Counted from the stretch's first letter, positions 21,291 to 30,893 are shown. The stretch: 64,000 nucleotides of DNA from Vibrio ishigakensis (GCF_024347675.1 NZ_AP024881.1:496001-560000); one strand, 5' to 3'. The notes: generated by a model from the sequence alone, not told the origin. A program made the numbers and translations.

Positions 21291-22029
21291 GCTGGTCTAG
21301 TACTTCTCGCACCTTAGCAATAGAATCAAACTGGGTGACAGGAACCTTGCTGTCATCCACATCATCTGCACCCATTTGCGCCTTGTCGGCTTTGAAGGTC
21401 ATTAAGCTATCGCGCACTCCCTTGCCAGATAGGTGTATTTCGTGAAGTTTGGCGGTTTGAATAAGCATTTTCGTGTTGCTTACATTCACGCCTGCACCTG
21501 CCATCAGAGATATTCGACCATCGGCTTGCTGATTAAGCTCGCTTAGCATACTCACACCCAGTTCAGCGCTCTGCTCTAGGCCTGAAGTTAGAATGCGCTC
21601 ACAGCCAAGATGGATAACTTCTTCTAGCGCCGTTTTAGGCTCACGACATAGATCGAATGCGCGATGGAAGGTAACCCCCATGCCATCCGCTCTATCGATC
21701 AGCTTGCGACAGCTTTCAGTATCGATATCACCGTTGGTTTTAAGAATACCTATCACTATGCCGTCTAGACCCGCAAGCTTGGCAGCTTCAACGTCATTCA
21801 ACATGATATCGAGCTCTTGTTGGTTAAACAGGAAGTCTCCCTGTCTTGGGCGAATCATGGCATAGACAGGTATCGAGCTTTGCTTAGCGGCTTCTTTCAT
21901 AAACCCGAATGATGGGGTTAGGCCACCGAGTGCGAGAGAGCTACACAGTTCAATTCGGGTCGCACCGGCTGAGATAGCGGTCGAGAGTGACTCAATATTG
22001 TCGATACAGACTTCAAGTTCAAAAGACAT
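21283..22029 (-). CDS. cutC: CutC family protein
   Basis: A 248-aa TIM-barrel protein. The start SFELEVCIDNIESLSTAISAGATRIELCSSLALGGLTPS and the segments VYAMIRPRQGDF, GVTFHRAFD and RILTSG are typical of CutC. It was named for copper tolerance in E. coli, but its direct role there has been questioned, so copper homeostasis should be read loosely. It converges on phoU with an 8-bp overlap and no terminator between them. Confidence 0.9.
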   Translation of the reverse strand: MSFELEVCIDNIESLSTAISAGATRIELCSSLALGGLTPSFGFMKEAAKQSSIPVYAMIRPRQGDFLFNQQELDIMLNDVEAAKLAGLDGIVIGILKTNGDIDTESCRKLIDRADGMGVTFHRAFDLCREPKTALEEVIHLGCERILTSGLEQSAELGVSMLSELNQQADGRISLMAGAGVNVSNTKMLIQTAKLHEIHLSGKGVRDSLMTFKADKAQMGADDVDDSKVPVTQFDSIAKVREVLDQLS

Positions 22030-22059
22030 AGCAAACTCACTGTTTTTAAAACAAAAAAA

Positions 22060-22086
22060 GCAGGTTGGCTCAAAGCCAACCTGCTC
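22060..22086 (-). terminator. Terminator of prx2
   Basis: AGCAGGTTGGC-TCAAA-GCCAACCTGCT is a perfect 11-bp stem. Reading the minus strand, it is followed by a run of seven Ts. It separates prx2 from cutC. Confidence 0.92.
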
Positions 22087-22108
22087 TCATATTAACACAA
22101 GGTTAATC

Positions 22109-22717
22109 TTATTTGCTTAGGTCTTCAGCGTGCTCAGAAAGGAATGCAGCTACGCCTGTAGGAGATGCGTCCATACCTGCTTTACCTTCTTCCCATTGTG
22201 CTGGGCAAACTTCACCATTCTTCTGGTGGAAGTTTAGAGCGTCAACCATGCGTAGCATTTCGTCGATGTTACGGCCTAGTGGTAGGTCGTTAACTACTTG
22301 GTGACGTACAAGGCCGTCTTCGTCAATTAGGAAAGAACCACGGAAAGCAACGCCCGCTTCTGGGTGCTCAACGTCGTATGCTTTACAGATTTCGTGCTTA
22401 ACGTCAGCGATTAGTGGGTACTTAACTTGACCGATGCCGCCGTCTTCAACAGCAGTGTTACGCCATGCGTTGTGAGAGAATTGAGAGTCGATAGAAACAC
22501 CGATTACTTCAACGCCTTTGTCTTGGAAATCTTGGAAACGGTTGTCAAAAGCGATTAGCTCTGAAGGACAAACGAATGTGAAGTCTAGTGGATAGAAGAA
22601 AACTACTGCTTTCTTGCCTTTAGTGAATTCAGCAAAGTTGAAGTTTTCAACGATCTCGCCGTTACCTAGTACCGCTGCAGCTGTGAAATCTGGTGCTTGA
22701 CGACCTACTAATACCAT
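22109..22717 (-). CDS. prx2: 2-Cys peroxiredoxin (Prx2, AhpC/TSA family)
   Basis: A 202-aa typical 2-Cys peroxiredoxin. The peroxidatic Cys is C50 in DFTFVCPSE and the resolving Cys is C171 in GEVCPAQW. GGIG at 93-96 resembles the motif found in over-oxidation-sensitive enzymes. It reduces H2O2 and small organic peroxides in the cytoplasm. It is divergent from an OxyR whose redox site matches V. vulnificus OxyR2, the regulator of prx2 there, so I use that name. It is monocistronic with its own terminator. Confidence 0.92.
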   Translation of the reverse strand: MVLVGRQAPDFTAAAVLGNGEIVENFNFAEFTKGKKAVVFFYPLDFTFVCPSELIAFDNRFQDFQDKGVEVIGVSIDSQFSHNAWRNTAVEDGGIGQVKYPLIADVKHEICKAYDVEHPEAGVAFRGSFLIDEDGLVRHQVVNDLPLGRNIDEMLRMVDALNFHQKNGEVCPAQWEEGKAGMDASPTGVAAFLSEHAEDLSK

Positions 22718-22926
22718 GGTTTTGCTCCTAGTAAATTATTGTTACGCCTACAGTTTTAGGCTTAATCCGTGTTTGAACGAGACAAACTATAATACAGAAT
22801 ATACTATAGAAAAAAGCGAAATAAATAGATTAATACAATCGAAAAAAGCGATGTTTAAACTTTGTTATCTATCGCACATTTTGATTGTAAATTAATGTTC
22901 TTTTTTGACCGGAATTTGAATTATTT
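22718..22926. promoter_or_regulatory. prx2-oxyR2 divergent promoter region with 11-bp direct repeats
   Basis: This 209-bp AT-rich region should hold both promoters and the OxyR2 operator. GAAAAAAGCGA occurs twice (22809-22819 and 22841-22851), start to start 32 bp, about three helical turns. CTAT-containing blocks at about 22785-22808 recall pieces of OxyR sites, but I could not fit the full four-part motif. Confidence 0.55.
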
Positions 22927-23841
22927 ATGAACAAATGGCCAAGCCTTAAGCAGTTGCATTATCTGATCACCCTGCATGAGACGCGTCACTTTGGAGAGGC
23001 GGCTCAGCAGTGCTTTGTGAGTCAATCAACCTTGAGTAAAGGGATCCAGAATCTGGAGGAACAATTTGGTTGTCCTCTATATGAGAAGAAAGATAAAAAG
23101 AGCACCCTAGTCTTTACCCCTGTCGGAGAGATGGTGGTAAAACAAGGAAGGGAACTGCTCACTAAGAGCCAAGACTTAATGGAGCTTGGTCATCTCGCTT
23201 GTGGTGGTTTAATGCAGGGGCAGCTCAGACTTGGCGCTATACCAACCATCGCCCCATTTCTTCTGAGCAGTCTAGTGCGAGAGGTGAATGAGCAGTTCTC
23301 TGATCTAACGCTTTTACTTCGCGAAGATACAACTCAAAACCTGCTGAGTGCACTGCAAGATGGTCAACTAGATGTCTTGGTATTAGCTTTGCCGGTAGAA
23401 ATAGGCTCACTAGCCAGTCGCTCAGTTGGGCAAGATCAGTTCCGTATGGTGATAAGTAAAGAGCAGGCGAAGAATATCAAGACGCCACTTCACTATGAAG
23501 ACCTGCCAGATGAGTCAGTGTTCCTTTTGGAAAAAGAGCACTGTTTAACCGAGCATGCAGTATCAGCGTGTAACCTCACAGAAAAGAGTAAGATCAACCC
23601 GTTTACCGCAACCAGCCTACATACATTAGTTCAGATGGTAGCGAATGGATTGGGCACTACCTTTATCCCACAGATGGCAATTGACCATGGGCTTTTGGCT
23701 AATCACGACCTTGAGATTGTCGATCCTCCTGGTCAGCGCGCCTATCGCAGTATTGGCTTGGTTTGGCGACCGAGTAGCTCTCGTACGGATACCTTTATGA
23801 GGCTAGGAGATCTGATTGAGGATCTTTTGAAAAAACCTTAA
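22927..23841 (+). CDS. oxyR2: Peroxide-sensing LysR regulator OxyR2
   Basis: A 304-aa LysR protein. The helix-turn-helix is at residues 20-45 (HFGEAAQQCFVSQSTLSKGI). The two redox cysteines are C206 and C215, nine apart as in E. coli OxyR C199/C208. Residue 204 is Glu (KEHCL) where ordinary OxyR has Gly (DGHCL). V. vulnificus OxyR2 has the same Glu204-His205-Cys206 and is reported to be hypersensitive to H2O2 because of it. Divergent from prx2, its expected target. Confidence 0.93.
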   Translation: MNKWPSLKQLHYLITLHETRHFGEAAQQCFVSQSTLSKGIQNLEEQFGCPLYEKKDKKSTLVFTPVGEMVVKQGRELLTKSQDLMELGHLACGGLMQGQLRLGAIPTIAPFLLSSLVREVNEQFSDLTLLLREDTTQNLLSALQDGQLDVLVLALPVEIGSLASRSVGQDQFRMVISKEQAKNIKTPLHYEDLPDESVFLLEKEHCLTEHAVSACNLTEKSKINPFTATSLHTLVQMVANGLGTTFIPQMAIDHGLLANHDLEIVDPPGQRAYRSIGLVWRPSSSRTDTFMRLGDLIEDLLKKP

Positions 23842-23877
23842 TAAGAATAGTTTGCAATAAACTCACCGAACTAGGTT

Positions 23878-23905
23878 GATCCCAGTAAATTACTGGGCTT
23901 TACTC
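23878..23905 (+). terminator. Terminator after oxyR2
   Basis: CCCAGTAAATTACTGGG hairpin followed by CTTTACT. The T-run is weak, so efficiency is uncertain. Confidence 0.5.
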
Positions 23906-23995
23906 TATTAAGAGTGGTGTTTTTCTTGGGTCGGAATAGGAATTCCAATGACAAACAAGGAGAGCACATAGAGTTAGCCAGGAGTGAGGCTAGTC

Positions 23996-24307
23996 ATGCA
24001 AAAACATCAGTTCGACCAATGGATTCATGCTGATATCGAAAGGCACACGGTCGTGCCAAAAGTCTTCGTTATCGGGTGCGCTGATCTTTCGTCCTATCAA
24101 CTTGCCGTTGAGTTCAAACACAAGCTAGAGCCAATTCGAGAGAATGGTGAGCCAGTTTCTTATGCTTCGCTAGAGCTAGTGAAAGAAGAGTTGGTTCGTC
24201 TCGGTTTAGAGAGTGCTTATCTGAGATTACACAACGCTTACGACGAATGTGGCGCGTTGGATGGAAAGCTTTATCACGATATAGAGCTATCTCTGAAAAG
24301 CTATTAG
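23996..24307 (+). CDS. Small DUF6482-like protein
   Basis: A 103-aa cytoplasmic protein of unknown function. A [21 protein letters not shown] segment and the ending [13 protein letters not shown] recall the DUF6482 pattern (basic strands, then a xxAYDEM motif), but I am not certain. The ATG at 23996 has AGGAG and GAGG upstream; a GTG four codons earlier overlaps that site. Its stop overlaps the mutH stop by 4 bp on the opposite strand. Confidence 0.6.
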   Translation: MQKHQFDQWIHADIERHTVVPKVFVIGCADLSSYQLAVEFKHKLEPIRENGEPVSYASLELVKEELVRLGLESAYLRLHNAYDECGALDGKLYHDIELSLKSY

Positions 24308-24981
24308 TCCTCAGCTTGTAGTGCTGACAACAAGATTTGTTTAGTGAAACTGCTACGCAGATAAAAGCCGCGTGGCAGCGTCTTAATGCTTTTACCTGAT
24401 TCCCCAAAAGCGTCGGTCAAGGCTTTGCTGTTGGCTGCCTTAGGTCTTATCTGCATTACCTCACCGTGCCTTGCGCTTATCTCATGGATCCGACCTAAAA
24501 CGATCATCTCCATCAATTCTTCCCAGTCGTTGCGCAGTAGTTGTTCCTGCTCTTGATTCGGCGACCATAGAAGCGGCACACCTACGTGCCTGTCACTGAG
24601 TGGGATCTCGCGCTCACCTTCAACTGGGATCCATAGAACTCGACTCAACTTTTGCCTTACATGGCACTCTTCCCATTTTAAGCCTGAGATTCCGGTTAGT
24701 GGGGCTACGCTTACAAAGGTGCTTTCAAGGGGAGCACCGCTGTGACTCAAAGGTATGGTTTTCAGTTCAATACCGAGATGAAGGAAGTCCTGCTCAGGGC
24801 GACTACCTGCCTCAGCACCAAGATGTCGTTCGATCAATTGTCCAACCCAACCCTTATCACGACGAAGATCTTTAGGTGGCGTGATACCAAGTTCTTGCGC
24901 TAATTCACCTAGGGTATAGCCGGTAAGGTGGTGCGCTCGGATGAGTAATTCTTGCTCGGTAGCGGGTGAGGGTAGGTTCAA
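24304..24981 (-). CDS. mutH: DNA mismatch repair endonuclease MutH
   Basis: A 225-aa MutH (E. coli 229 aa). The catalytic triad appears as D65, E72 and K74 in [14 protein letters not shown], equal in spacing to E. coli D70/E77/K79. It nicks the unmethylated strand at hemimethylated GATC after activation by MutL. It is monocistronic and divergent from rppH across a GATC-rich gap. Confidence 0.96.
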   Translation of the reverse strand: MNLPSPATEQELLIRAHHLTGYTLGELAQELGITPPKDLRRDKGWVGQLIERHLGAEAGSRPEQDFLHLGIELKTIPLSHSGAPLESTFVSVAPLTGISGLKWEECHVRQKLSRVLWIPVEGEREIPLSDRHVGVPLLWSPNQEQEQLLRNDWEELMEMIVLGRIHEISARHGEVMQIRPKAANSKALTDAFGESGKSIKTLPRGFYLRSSFTKQILLSALQAED

Positions 24982-25574
24982 ACTTGGTTCTCTATGGTTT
25001 AGATCTGCGCTGATATTATGATCAATTTAAGGGGCTGTCACCTAGCTTTAATCTAGTTATCCACAGGTGAGGTACTTGTTATTGCCTAATTAGAAACTAA
25101 TGGATAAATAAACAGGTGTTTTATATCACATTTGCGCTTGTTTTAGGGGGGTAAGTATGCCTCTTTAGATGTGTTGTGTGGATAAAGATAGAGTTGATGG
25201 ATCTTTGACCGATCCAAAAGGATCAAATTTTAGGCAGATCTACTTGATGTTTTAAATGACTTTTTATGCTCTTAAGTTGCTGAAAATAAATAGTTAATTT
25301 GAATGTTAGTCTAGGCGAGATAAATTTGGGGGTGTCATAATGTCGACACCTTAATAAGATATGTGAAGTTTTCGCACAAAGTTATTCACAGATATAGTGA
25401 ATAAATGGCGAGTTGCTGCTCCACTACTGTTGATAAGTGTAGTAAAACCTAAGATTTATTCAAATTTGGTTCGATTGCATCATAATTCAGCAACTTTTGA
25501 GAGGTATGGATTTGCTACCTTAGGGGATCTGTGGAAAAATCGAGTTATATAAAATTAACTGTAGAGGTTAGCCA
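24982..25574. promoter_or_regulatory. mutH-rppH intergenic region with DnaA boxes and GATC sites
   Basis: A 593-bp stretch with no gene. It has four matches to the DnaA consensus TTWTNCACA: TTATCCACA at 25057-25065 (+), its reverse TGTGGATAA at 25177-25185, TTATTCACA at 25382-25390 (+) and TGTGGAAAA at 25530-25538 (reverse). I count about seven GATC sites where about two are expected, three of them within 25199-25226. The promoters of both flanking genes must lie here. It is AT-rich. No ORF or RNA gene was recognised. Confidence 0.65.
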
Positions 25575-26093
25575 GTGATCGATGGCGATGGTTACCGCTT
25601 AAATGTGGGAATCGTAATTTGTAATAACCACGGTCAAGTTTTTTGGGCTAAACGATACGGACAGCATTCTTGGCAATTTCCTCAAGGTGGCATAGATGAT
25701 GGAGAGACTCCTGAACAAGCCATGTATCGCGAATTGTATGAAGAGGTTGGGCTAACTAAAGATGATGTAAGAATAGTGACTACCAGTCGACACTGGTTAC
25801 GCTATCGCCTGCCTAAGCGGCTCGTTCGTTGGGATTCCAAGCCAGTCTGTATCGGTCAAAAGCAAAAATGGTTTTTGTTGCAACTGACCTGTGATGAATC
25901 AAAGGTCAATATGCAAAAAGGGCACTCTCCTGAGTTTGATGGATGGCGTTGGGTAAGTTATTGGTATCCAGTCAGACAAGTAGTTTCTTTCAAGCGAGAC
26001 GTTTATCGTCGAGCAATGAAGGAATTCGCGTCTTTTGCTATGCCATTTAAAGACCGTAAACAAAACCGTAAACGAAAACACCGTAGAGGATAG
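25575..26093 (+). CDS. rppH: RNA pyrophosphohydrolase RppH
   Basis: A 172-aa Nudix hydrolase. The Nudix box runs from G38 to L60 ([13 protein letters not shown], then [10 protein letters not shown]), within the very conserved HSWQFPQGG context. It removes pyrophosphate from triphosphorylated mRNA 5' ends and so starts RNase E decay. It starts at GTG as [15 protein letters not shown], like E. coli. ptsP follows after 5 bp. The last 15 residues are strongly basic ([13 protein letters not shown]), which may help RNA binding. Confidence 0.95.
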   Translation: MIDGDGYRLNVGIVICNNHGQVFWAKRYGQHSWQFPQGGIDDGETPEQAMYRELYEEVGLTKDDVRIVTTSRHWLRYRLPKRLVRWDSKPVCIGQKQKWFLLQLTCDESKVNMQKGHSPEFDGWRWVSYWYPVRQVVSFKRDVYRRAMKEFASFAMPFKDRKQNRKRKHRRG

Positions 26094-26098
26094 CGAGA

Positions 26099-28351
26099 AT
26101 GCTGAATCAACTAAGGGATATAGTTGAGCATGTATCGCGGGTAGATGATATTCATCAAGCGCTGGAAGTGCTGGTGGAAAGAACATGTCATGCCGTGAGC
26201 AGTGAGTGTTGTACTATCTACCTATCTAACCACCAAAAGCAGCGCCTTGAGTTGATGGCAACCAAGGGGCTGATTTTTTCTGGTGAAAGCCTACATGTAG
26301 GTTTTAATCAGGGCCTAGTTGGTCTTGTTTATCGAACCGCAGAACCTCTAAACCTCGCACGTGCCTCTGTACATCCAGAATATAAGTTCTTCCCACAACT
26401 TGGGGAGCAAATCTATCAAGCCTTTTTAGCCACCCCTATCGTGTATCGAAAGCGCGTACTCGGGGTCATGGTTATCCAGCAACAAGCACCAAGACAGTTT
26501 AGTGAGCAAGAAGAGTCGTTTCTGGTTACTCTAGCGGCTCAGCTTGCGGTGTTGATCGCTAGTGAGCAAAACCAGGGAAAATGGCTACTGCAACACAAAC
26601 GCAGACCAGTATTGAGTGGCATTGCGGCCAGCAATGGTATTGCTATTGGTCCAATCTGGCGTGAGAGTGAGGAGCACTCTCTTTCAGAAGTGTTGCCTGC
26701 CTCAGCGGTCGATCCTGAGAAGGATAAAGAGTGGCTGCTCCTAGCCATTGAGAGTGCATTAAAAGAGTTTCGACGCCTTAGAAAGCAACTCGATAGCGAC
26801 CTTAACAAAGATGCGTTGGCAATCTTCGACCTGTTTACCCACCTTCTTAACGATCCAAAACTTCGCTCTGATCTCTTGGGACAGATAGATAAAGGGGACA
26901 GTGCTGAGTGGGCACTACGTCAGGTGATTGAGCGTTTCTCTAATCACTTCGCCCGTATGAGTGATCTTTATTTGCAGCAACGAGCACAAGATGTGCGTGA
27001 GTTAGGACAGAGGCTTCTCTATTTCTTGCACAACTCTCAGGCACAGCAGATAAAACTGGCTGAGCCTATGATCTTAGTGGTCAACGAGATGACTACCACT
27101 TTGCTAGCATCCGTACCTAGAGACAAACTGCTCGGGATTGTGTCATCGCAAGGAGGGGTAAACTCCCACGCGGCCATCTTGTCTCGCGCCTTGGGAATTC
27201 CTGCGGTATTGGGCGTACAGATAGCCCAAGATATCCCATCAGATCGTGCTGTGGTACTTGATGGCTATAACGGTGAGGTCATGCCTTCACCAACCGCGGG
27301 ACAGAGAAAGTACTACCGCAAGCTCCTCAATGAAGAGCTTGAGATGCGCACTAAGGTCGAGTCTACGGCGACTGAACCGGCCGTGACTAAAGATGGTGCC
27401 AATATTCAGGTAATGATGAATGCGGGCCTTGAGGTCGATGAAAACGTGGCTCTTAGCCAAGCGGTAGACGGTATTGGTCTTTATCGTACAGAGGTTTCTT
27501 TTCTATTAAAGCAGTCTTTTCCATCCGAGGATGAACAGTTTTATCACTATCGTCAGGTGTTAGTTAGGGCGAGAAGTAAACCGGTTGTGATGCGTACGCT
27601 CGATGTCGGGGGAGATAAATCTCTTCCCTATTTCCCTATGGAGGAAGAGAACCCATTTCTTGGTTGGCGTGGCATCCGATTTACTCTAGATCACCCAGAC
27701 ATCTTTTTGATACAGATACGTGCCATGCTAAGGGCCAGCGTGGGGTTATCGAGCAAGCTTAAGATATTGCTACCGATGATCTCTTGCGCTAAAGAACTGG
27801 ATGCGTCCTTGAGGCTGTTTGAGCAAGCCTATGCTGAGATATCAGCGGCTTTTCCTCAGGTAAAAAAACCTGAGGTGGGTATCATGCTTGAGGTGCCTTC
27901 AACCATTTATCTACTCCCTGTTATAGCGGACAAGATAGACTTTGTGTCTGTGGGGACCAACGACCTGACACAATACCTATTAGCAGTGGATCGTAACAAT
28001 GCTCAAGTGTCTGAACTGTATGAGGTTATGCATCCAGCTGTTATCATGGCCCTGAAGGATATCCAAACTCGATGCAGGCAAGCGAATCTCGAGGTTTCTG
28101 TTTGTGGTGAGCTAGCCGGCGATCCTTTAGGGGTGTTATTGCTACTGGGCTTGGGCTTTGATCAGTTAAGCATGAACTCGGCCAACGTCGCTAGAATCAA
28201 GCACCTGATTCGACAGACTAATTTGCAAGACCTAGAAGAATTGGCTCAACTGGCGCTAACTAAAGCGTATGCGGAAGATGTGCAGAGCCTGACCCAAAAC
28301 TATCTAAAACAACAAAAACTGACCGGCTATGTAAAACCCGGCAAAGAATAA
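26099..28351 (+). CDS. ptsP: Phosphoenolpyruvate-protein phosphotransferase PtsP (EI-Ntr)
   Basis: 750 aa. An N-terminal GAF domain (about 1-160) precedes the EI phosphohistidine domain with H357 in GGVNSHAAILSRALGIPAV and the PEP-binding barrel (RTEVSFLL, RTLDVGGDK, EVPSTIY, SVGTNDLTQY, VCGELAGD). It passes phosphate from PEP to NPr and the nitrogen PTS regulators. The gene order rppH-ptsP-(x)-lgt-thyA is ancestral in gammaproteobacteria. Confidence 0.96.
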   Translation: MLNQLRDIVEHVSRVDDIHQALEVLVERTCHAVSSECCTIYLSNHQKQRLELMATKGLIFSGESLHVGFNQGLVGLVYRTAEPLNLARASVHPEYKFFPQLGEQIYQAFLATPIVYRKRVLGVMVIQQQAPRQFSEQEESFLVTLAAQLAVLIASEQNQGKWLLQHKRRPVLSGIAASNGIAIGPIWRESEEHSLSEVLPASAVDPEKDKEWLLLAIESALKEFRRLRKQLDSDLNKDALAIFDLFTHLLNDPKLRSDLLGQIDKGDSAEWALRQVIERFSNHFARMSDLYLQQRAQDVRELGQRLLYFLHNSQAQQIKLAEPMILVVNEMTTTLLASVPRDKLLGIVSSQGGVNSHAAILSRALGIPAVLGVQIAQDIPSDRAVVLDGYNGEVMPSPTAGQRKYYRKLLNEELEMRTKVESTATEPAVTKDGANIQVMMNAGLEVDENVALSQAVDGIGLYRTEVSFLLKQSFPSEDEQFYHYRQVLVRARSKPVVMRTLDVGGDKSLPYFPMEEENPFLGWRGIRFTLDHPDIFLIQIRAMLRASVGLSSKLKILLPMISCAKELDASLRLFEQAYAEISAAFPQVKKPEVGIMLEVPSTIYLLPVIADKIDFVSVGTNDLTQYLLAVDRNNAQVSELYEVMHPAVIMALKDIQTRCRQANLEVSVCGELAGDPLGVLLLLGLGFDQLSMNSANVARIKHLIRQTNLQDLEELAQLALTKAYAEDVQSLTQNYLKQQKLTGYVKPGKE

Positions 28352-29142
28352 TGTTAGAACTATTTTTAATCCTGCTTCTAGTAGGAAGTGTGGTCGGCGT
28401 GCTTGCCGGCCTACTTGGTATTGGTGGAGGGCTGATTATCGTGCCCTCCCTTTTATATCTATTTCCTTATTTCGGTATTCCGCAAGAGTTCGCAATGCAG
28501 ATGGCATTGGCGACTTCTTTGGCATGCGTGGTATTTACTTCAGCCTCGTCGGCATTTAACCATGTGCGGGCGACTAACTTTGACCTCACTGCTGTGAAAA
28601 GTATGCTTCCAGGGGTTATTGTTGGCGGCTTTGTTGGTAGCTTCATCGCAGAGTGGGTGCCGACTGAGTACTTGCCTAGGGTGTTTGGCACAATAGTTCT
28701 CGGGCTATCGCTCCAGATGTTCATTTCGGTGCGTGGTGGCAAGAGCAAGGATATGCCGCCTGCTTTTGCAACCTTTGGCGCAGGCGGAGCTATAGGCGCG
28801 GTATCAAGCTTAGCTGGAATCGGTGGTGGTTCTTTAATGGTACCTTTCCTGAATCGTCATAGCGTTGAGATGCGTAAGGCTATTGGCTCTTCATCAATTT
28901 GTGGAGCGGTCCTGGCGATATCGGGAATGCTGGGTTTTATTTTGCACGGAACTAACGTGCAGGGCTTACCGTCCTATAGTATGGGCTTTGTTTACCTACC
29001 GGCATTGCTAGCAATATCATCATGCTCAGTGCTAACTACTCGCGTGGGTGTTAAGCTAGCCTCTAGTTTACCCACTCCAGTGCTTAAACGGTTTTTTGCT
29101 TTCTTGTTGCTATTCATTGCAATACGAATGCTGTTTAGTTGA
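28351..29142 (+). CDS. TSUP-family (TauE/SafE) membrane protein
   Basis: A 263-aa inner-membrane protein with about eight helices. Two related halves each carry the glycine-rich motif [20 protein letters not shown] (residues about 16-35) and [16 protein letters not shown] (about 152-167), as in the TauE/SafE anion exporter family. The substrate is unknown; relatives move sulfite, sulfoacetate or similar anions. Its ATG overlaps the ptsP stop (TAATG), so it is translated with ptsP. Confidence 0.88.
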   Translation: MLELFLILLLVGSVVGVLAGLLGIGGGLIIVPSLLYLFPYFGIPQEFAMQMALATSLACVVFTSASSAFNHVRATNFDLTAVKSMLPGVIVGGFVGSFIAEWVPTEYLPRVFGTIVLGLSLQMFISVRGGKSKDMPPAFATFGAGGAIGAVSSLAGIGGGSLMVPFLNRHSVEMRKAIGSSSICGAVLAISGMLGFILHGTNVQGLPSYSMGFVYLPALLAISSCSVLTTRVGVKLASSLPTPVLKRFFAFLLLFIAIRMLFS

Positions 29143-29162
29143 TTTACATTTATCGAGATATT

Positions 29163-29987
29163 ATGACTCAGGAATTTATCGCTTTTCCGCACATCGATCC
29201 TGTTCTTATTGAGCTAGGGCCTATCTCCATTCGCTGGTATGGATTGATGTATCTGATTGGCTTTGCATTTGCTATGTGGCTTGCAAATCGACGCGCTGAC
29301 CAAAAGGGCAGTGGTTGGAATAGAGAGCAGGTATCCGATCTCTTGTTCTTAAGCTTCCTTGGTGTGGTTGTCGGTGGCCGTGTGGGTTATGTGATCTTCT
29401 ATCACTTCGATCTCTTCTTAGATAATCCACTGTATCTGTTCCAAGTCTGGACTGGTGGCATGTCTTTCCATGGCGGCCTGCTAGGTGTGATTTCAGCTAT
29501 GGCAATCTATGCGTATAGAAATGGCCGTACCTTCTTCAATGTTGCTGACTTTATCGCACCTCTGATCCCGTTTGGATTGGGTATGGGGCGTCTTGGTAAC
29601 TTTATGAACGATGAGCTTTGGGGACGTGTAACCGATGTGCCTTGGGCTGTACTCTTCCCAAGTGGTGGTTATCTTCCTCGCCACCCGTCTCAGCTTTACG
29701 AAGCGGTACTTGAAGGCTTAGTGCTGTTCTTCATCTTGAACTTCTTTATCAAGAAACCTCGCCCAGCTGGCGCTGTTTCTGGCTTGTTCCTTCTTGGTTA
29801 CGGCAGCTTCCGCTTTATAGTAGAATACTTCCGCGAACCCGATGCGCATCTGGGTCTATTCGGTGACTGGATTTCTATGGGACAGATTCTGTCGTCTCCA
29901 ATGATCTTCGCCGGTGCAATCATGATGTGGTGGGCGTACAAGTACAATAAGAAGTCGTTGCAGACGCAACCAAGTGAGGAAAAATAA
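29163..29987 (+). CDS. lgt: Prolipoprotein diacylglyceryl transferase Lgt
   Basis: About 274 aa with seven predicted helices. The Lgt signature is [18 protein letters not shown], and the conserved HGGLLG and HPSQLYEA motifs are present. It adds diacylglycerol to lipobox cysteines of prolipoproteins, such as NlpI in this window. I start it at ATG 29163 ([13 protein letters not shown]), with GAG-rich sequence upstream; the frame is open earlier. thyA follows immediately. Confidence 0.95.
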   Translation: MTQEFIAFPHIDPVLIELGPISIRWYGLMYLIGFAFAMWLANRRADQKGSGWNREQVSDLLFLSFLGVVVGGRVGYVIFYHFDLFLDNPLYLFQVWTGGMSFHGGLLGVISAMAIYAYRNGRTFFNVADFIAPLIPFGLGMGRLGNFMNDELWGRVTDVPWAVLFPSGGYLPRHPSQLYEAVLEGLVLFFILNFFIKKPRPAGAVSGLFLLGYGSFRFIVEYFREPDAHLGLFGDWISMGQILSSPMIFAGAIMMWWAYKYNKKSLQTQPSEEK

Positions 29988-30839
29988 GTGAAGCAGTATC
30001 TAGATCTTTGCCACCGTATTGTTGAAGAGGGGCATTGGGTTGAAAACGAGCGTACAGGCAAGCGTTGTCTGACGGTTATCAACACTGACTTAACTTATGA
30101 TGTTGCGAATAACGCTTTCCCTTTGGTTACGACGCGCAAGAGCTTCTGGAAGGCAGCGGTAGCTGAATTGCTAGGCTACATTCGAGGCTATGACAATGCG
30201 ACTCAGTTTCGTGAGCTAGGTACTAAGACCTGGGATGCGAATGCGAACCTTAACCAAGCTTGGCTAGACAATCCACACCGTAAGGGTGAGGACGATATGG
30301 GGCGCGTATACGGTGTTCAAGGTCGTCAATGGGCTAAGCCAGACGGTGGTCATATCGACCAACTTCGTAAGATAGTAGATGACCTGTCTCGCGGTGTAGA
30401 TGACCGAGGTGAAATCCTTAACTTTTATAACCCTGGCGAATTCCACATGGGCTGTTTACGTCCTTGTATGTACAGTCATCATTTCTCACTACTGGGCGAT
30501 ACTTTGTATCTAAACAGCACCCAACGCTCGTGTGATGTGCCACTAGGCCTTAACTTCAATATGGTTCAGGTTTATGTGTTCCTTGCCATCATGGCGCAGA
30601 TCACAGGCAAGAAACCGGGTCAGGCGTATCATAAGATAGTGAATGCACATATCTATGAAGACCAGCTAGAGCTGATGCGTGATGTTCAGCTTAAACGTGA
30701 ACCGTTGGATGCACCTAAGTTCATCATCAATCCTGAGATTAAATCTCTAGAAGACCTAGAAACCTGGGTAACCCTAGATGACTTCTCCGTTGAAGGGTAT
30801 GAATCTCACCCAGCGATTAAATATCCATTCTCGGTGTAA
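29988..30839 (+). CDS. thyA: Thymidylate synthase ThyA
   Basis: 283 aa with a GTG start directly after the lgt stop. The nucleophile is C160 in [10 protein letters not shown], and [14 protein letters not shown] and the late [10 protein letters not shown] are the dUMP/folate motifs. E. coli has PCHAFFQF at the active site; here Met follows the Cys and two His come later. I recall the same form in other Vibrio ThyA proteins, so it is a lineage variant rather than damage. It methylates dUMP using methylene-tetrahydrofolate. Confidence 0.96.
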   Translation: MKQYLDLCHRIVEEGHWVENERTGKRCLTVINTDLTYDVANNAFPLVTTRKSFWKAAVAELLGYIRGYDNATQFRELGTKTWDANANLNQAWLDNPHRKGEDDMGRVYGVQGRQWAKPDGGHIDQLRKIVDDLSRGVDDRGEILNFYNPGEFHMGCLRPCMYSHHFSLLGDTLYLNSTQRSCDVPLGLNFNMVQVYVFLAIMAQITGKKPGQAYHKIVNAHIYEDQLELMRDVQLKREPLDAPKFIINPEIKSLEDLETWVTLDDFSVEGYESHPAIKYPFSV

Positions 30840-30893
30840 GCTACTGATTAGCTGAAACAAATTGCAATAAGTTGCGTAATAAAGCATCTGACA

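Noticed and set aside
22785..22812. A canonical OxyR operator
   Set aside because: CTAT blocks are 17 bp apart instead of 22 and the ATAG partners do not align.
24982..25574. The main chromosomal origin oriC, or the crtS site that times chromosome II replication
   Set aside because: oriC of vibrio chromosome I lies by mnmG and crtS is reported in another gene context; neither context is here. I keep only a DnaA-box cluster.
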